5,180 nucleotides of DNA from positions 1 to 5,180 of the forward strand of contig RFIU01000337.1 of NCBI GenBank assembly GCA_003695555.1, written 5' to 3'. Position numbers and translations under genes: made by a program. Positions 5,169 through 5,180 of this stretch are shown in pieces. This DNA is from Alphaproteobacteria bacterium (GTDB lineage: Bacteria > Pseudomonadota > Alphaproteobacteria > Sphingomonadales > Rhodothalassiaceae). Within the stretch, counting starts at the first letter, position 1. Every line of letters begins with the position of its first letter. Under the pieces are notes generated by a model. That model was given only the letters and a program-made list of their open reading frames with translations, made no database searches and had not been told where the DNA came from.

Positions 5169-5180
5169 GCGCCGCGGCGC
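5169..5180. repeat. GC palindrome at the window edge, upstream of tRNA-Pro
   Basis: GCGCCGCGGCGC is a perfect 12-base palindrome that ends at the last base of the window, ten bases upstream of the tRNA 5' end. Its context is cut off, so it could be part of a longer hairpin such as a terminator of the gene beyond. Confidence 0.35.

Overview
The window looks like a high-GC alphaproteobacterial chromosome segment. The DUF2336 protein belongs to a family found mostly in Alphaproteobacteria, codon use is GC-rich with strong third-position G/C, and the tRNA-Pro has a standard bacterial form with an encoded CCA end. The sequence does not support a genus. No mobile element, CRISPR array, phage gene or rRNA is visible.

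Layout from left to right: (1) bases 1-735, minus strand, are the 5' part of an alanine/glycine:cation symporter (AGCS family) gene that runs off the left edge. It has a signal-peptide-like start and an unusual extracytoplasmic insertion of about 115 residues before the first conserved membrane segment of the family. (2) Bases 736-1047 are a divergent intergenic region with two inverted repeats and a good ribosome binding site for the symporter. (3) Bases 1048-2157, plus strand, encode a DUF2336 helical-repeat protein of unknown function. (4) Bases 2158-2247 are a short convergent gap with a weak hairpin. (5) Bases 2248-4419, minus strand, encode a periplasmic cytochrome c fused to an FTR1-type iron permease. 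(6) Bases 4420-5081 are about 660 bases with no recognisable gene. They hold an AT-rich island with a Fur-box-like site, a short palindrome, a degenerate 18-base tandem repeat and a G-quadruplex motif just at the permease start. (7) Bases 5082-5158, minus strand, are tRNA-Pro(CGG).

The genes do not form one obvious pathway. The iron permease stands alone, without EfeO, EfeB or P19-like partners in the window, and would carry its own electron-transfer domain. The symporter and the DUF2336 gene are divergently transcribed and might share control signals, but nothing shows a functional link.

The points most worth a second look are the symporter insertion, the cytochrome-permease fusion with its possible iron-responsive control site, and the tRNA whose 5' leader can pair with its own ACCA end. 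I do not see convincing evidence of a wholly new system here.
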